Positions 4,828-5,372 of a stretch of 5,372 nucleotides of DNA are shown here, piece by piece. How positions within the stretch are numbered: the first letter of the stretch is position 1; every line of letters starts with the position of its first letter. The notes beneath the pieces were generated by a model. It ran no database searches, was not told the DNA's origin, and worked only from the letters and a program-made list of their open reading frames with translations. This DNA comes from Microbacteriaceae bacterium UBA963 (GTDB lineage: Bacteria; Actinomycetota; Actinomycetes; Actinomycetales; Microbacteriaceae). Both the position numbers and the translations under genes were made by a program. The DNA is taken from assembly GCA_002292955.1 (NCBI GenBank), contig DBCH01000085.1, positions 1 to 5,372 on the forward strand. The letters are read 5' to 3'.

Positions 4828-5372
4828 GAATCTACTTTCGGGTGTGTGGTTGCCGGCGTTATCCGATCGAGCCCGCCCAGATAGGGCCTGAGGGCTTCGG
4901 GGATGAGGACAGAACCGTCGGCCTGCTGATGCGTTTCGAGCAGGGCCACAATCCATCGCGTGGTGGCCAGCGTTCCGTTGAGTGTGGCGACCGGCGTTGT
5001 TTTGCCTCCCTCGGTGCGATGGCGGGTATTCAGACGGCGCGCCTGAAACGTGGTGCAGTTCGACGTGCTCGTGAGCTCGCGGTAGGCGTCCTGCGTGGGC
5101 ACCCACGCCTCGATATCGAACTTGCGTGCGGCACTCGAGCCCAGGTCACCCGCGGCCACATCGATGACGCGGTAGCTCAGCCCAAGCGCCTGGAGCATGG
5201 CTTCCTGCCAGGCCACCAACCGATCGTGCTCGGCTTCGGCGTCTTCCGGTGTGGTGTAAACGAACATTTCGAGCTTGTTGAACTGGTGCACGCGAATGAT
5301 GCCTCGGGTGTCTTTTCCGCCCGAACCCGCCTCGCGGCGATAGCAGGTTGACCAGCCGGCGTAGCGCAGGGG
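4824..5372 (-). CDS. serS: Seryl-tRNA synthetase, C-terminal 182 residues (5' end beyond the right edge)
   Basis: SerRS charges tRNA-Ser with serine in the cytoplasm, using ATP. The visible part is the catalytic core of a class II synthetase. It opens with motif 2, in which STCYRREAGS (visible residues 8-17) contains the ATP-contacting Arg and Glu, and continues through DTRGIIRVHQFNKLEMF (21-37). The serine-pocket block TSTSNCTTFQARR (101-113) follows. Motif 3 is LNGTLATTRWIVALLE (131-146), with the invariant Arg at 139. The end LIPEALRPYLGG is standard, and the reading stops normally at TGA 4824. Bacterial SerRS proteins have about 420-430 residues, so the coiled-coil tRNA-binding arm and motif 1 lie outside. 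The frame is open to the last base, and the GTG at 5291 is an internal valine, not a start. Two of its substrate tRNAs are encoded just downstream on the same strand. Confidence 0.98.
   Translation of the reverse strand, partial: PLRYAGWSTCYRREAGSGGKDTRGIIRVHQFNKLEMFVYTTPEDAEAEHDRLVAWQEAMLQALGLSYRVIDVAAGDLGSSAARKFDIEAWVPTQDAYRELTSTSNCTTFQARRLNTRHRTEGGKTTPVATLNGTLATTRWIVALLETHQQADGSVLIPEALRPYLGGLDRITPATTHPKVDS

Noticed and set aside
4828..5106. N-terminal extension of the HAD protein to a start at 5106
   Set aside because: The 93 extra residues come from an alternative frame inside serS, are His- and Arg-rich without a domain, and precede the normal HAD start with its ATGA overlap.
5289..5291. 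GTG at 5291 as the start of a short 155-residue protein
   Set aside because: It is an internal valine of SerRS (RVHQF). The frame continues upstream through motif 2 to the window edge.

Overview
This looks like chromosomal DNA from an actinobacterium, probably from the Microbacteriaceae or a near relative. The base composition is GC-rich but not extreme (about 55-60 % by eye). The LytR-CpsA-Psr (LCP) protein has the actinobacterial form, with paired cysteines and a Pro/Thr-rich tail. The tRNA sequences and the serS/HAD pairing also fit. The taxonomic call is inference. Every gene I can support is on the minus strand, so transcription runs from high to low coordinates.

In transcription order the layout is as follows. 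The 3' part of serS (seryl-tRNA synthetase) enters from the right edge and overlaps a Cof-type HAD phosphatase by an ATGA junction. A 146-bp gap follows, with a GC-rich hairpin and a candidate tRNA promoter. Next come tRNA-Ser(UGA), an LCP-family cell-wall glycopolymer ligase whose start lies 36 bp past the tRNA, then tRNA-Ser(GCU). The 17-nt 3' end of tRNA-Ser(GCU) is perfectly duplicated just downstream, ahead of a Rho-independent terminator. After that are a 14-helix DHA2-type MFS exporter and a PAP2-type membrane phosphatase separated by only 2 bp. At the left edge is the 5' end of another tRNA, most likely tRNA-Arg.

Two themes are interleaved. One is serine decoding: SerRS plus two serine tRNAs with different anticodons, followed by a probable arginine tRNA. 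The other is the cell envelope: the LCP ligase works on undecaprenyl-linked polymers, the PAP2 protein may dephosphorylate lipid pyrophosphates, and the MFS protein is an efflux pump. Physical linkage between the themes is visible; functional linkage is not shown.

I see no CRISPR array, insertion sequence, phage gene, toxin-antitoxin pair or convincing novel multi-gene system. The most unusual signal is the duplicated tRNA-Ser(GCU) 3' end. It resembles an integrase attachment-site footprint with no element in it, and it could also give the precursor tRNA a second acceptor-stem partner. The other items worth checking are the promoterless-looking gap between tRNA-Ser(UGA) and the LCP gene, and a missing conserved arginine in the LCP active-site region.
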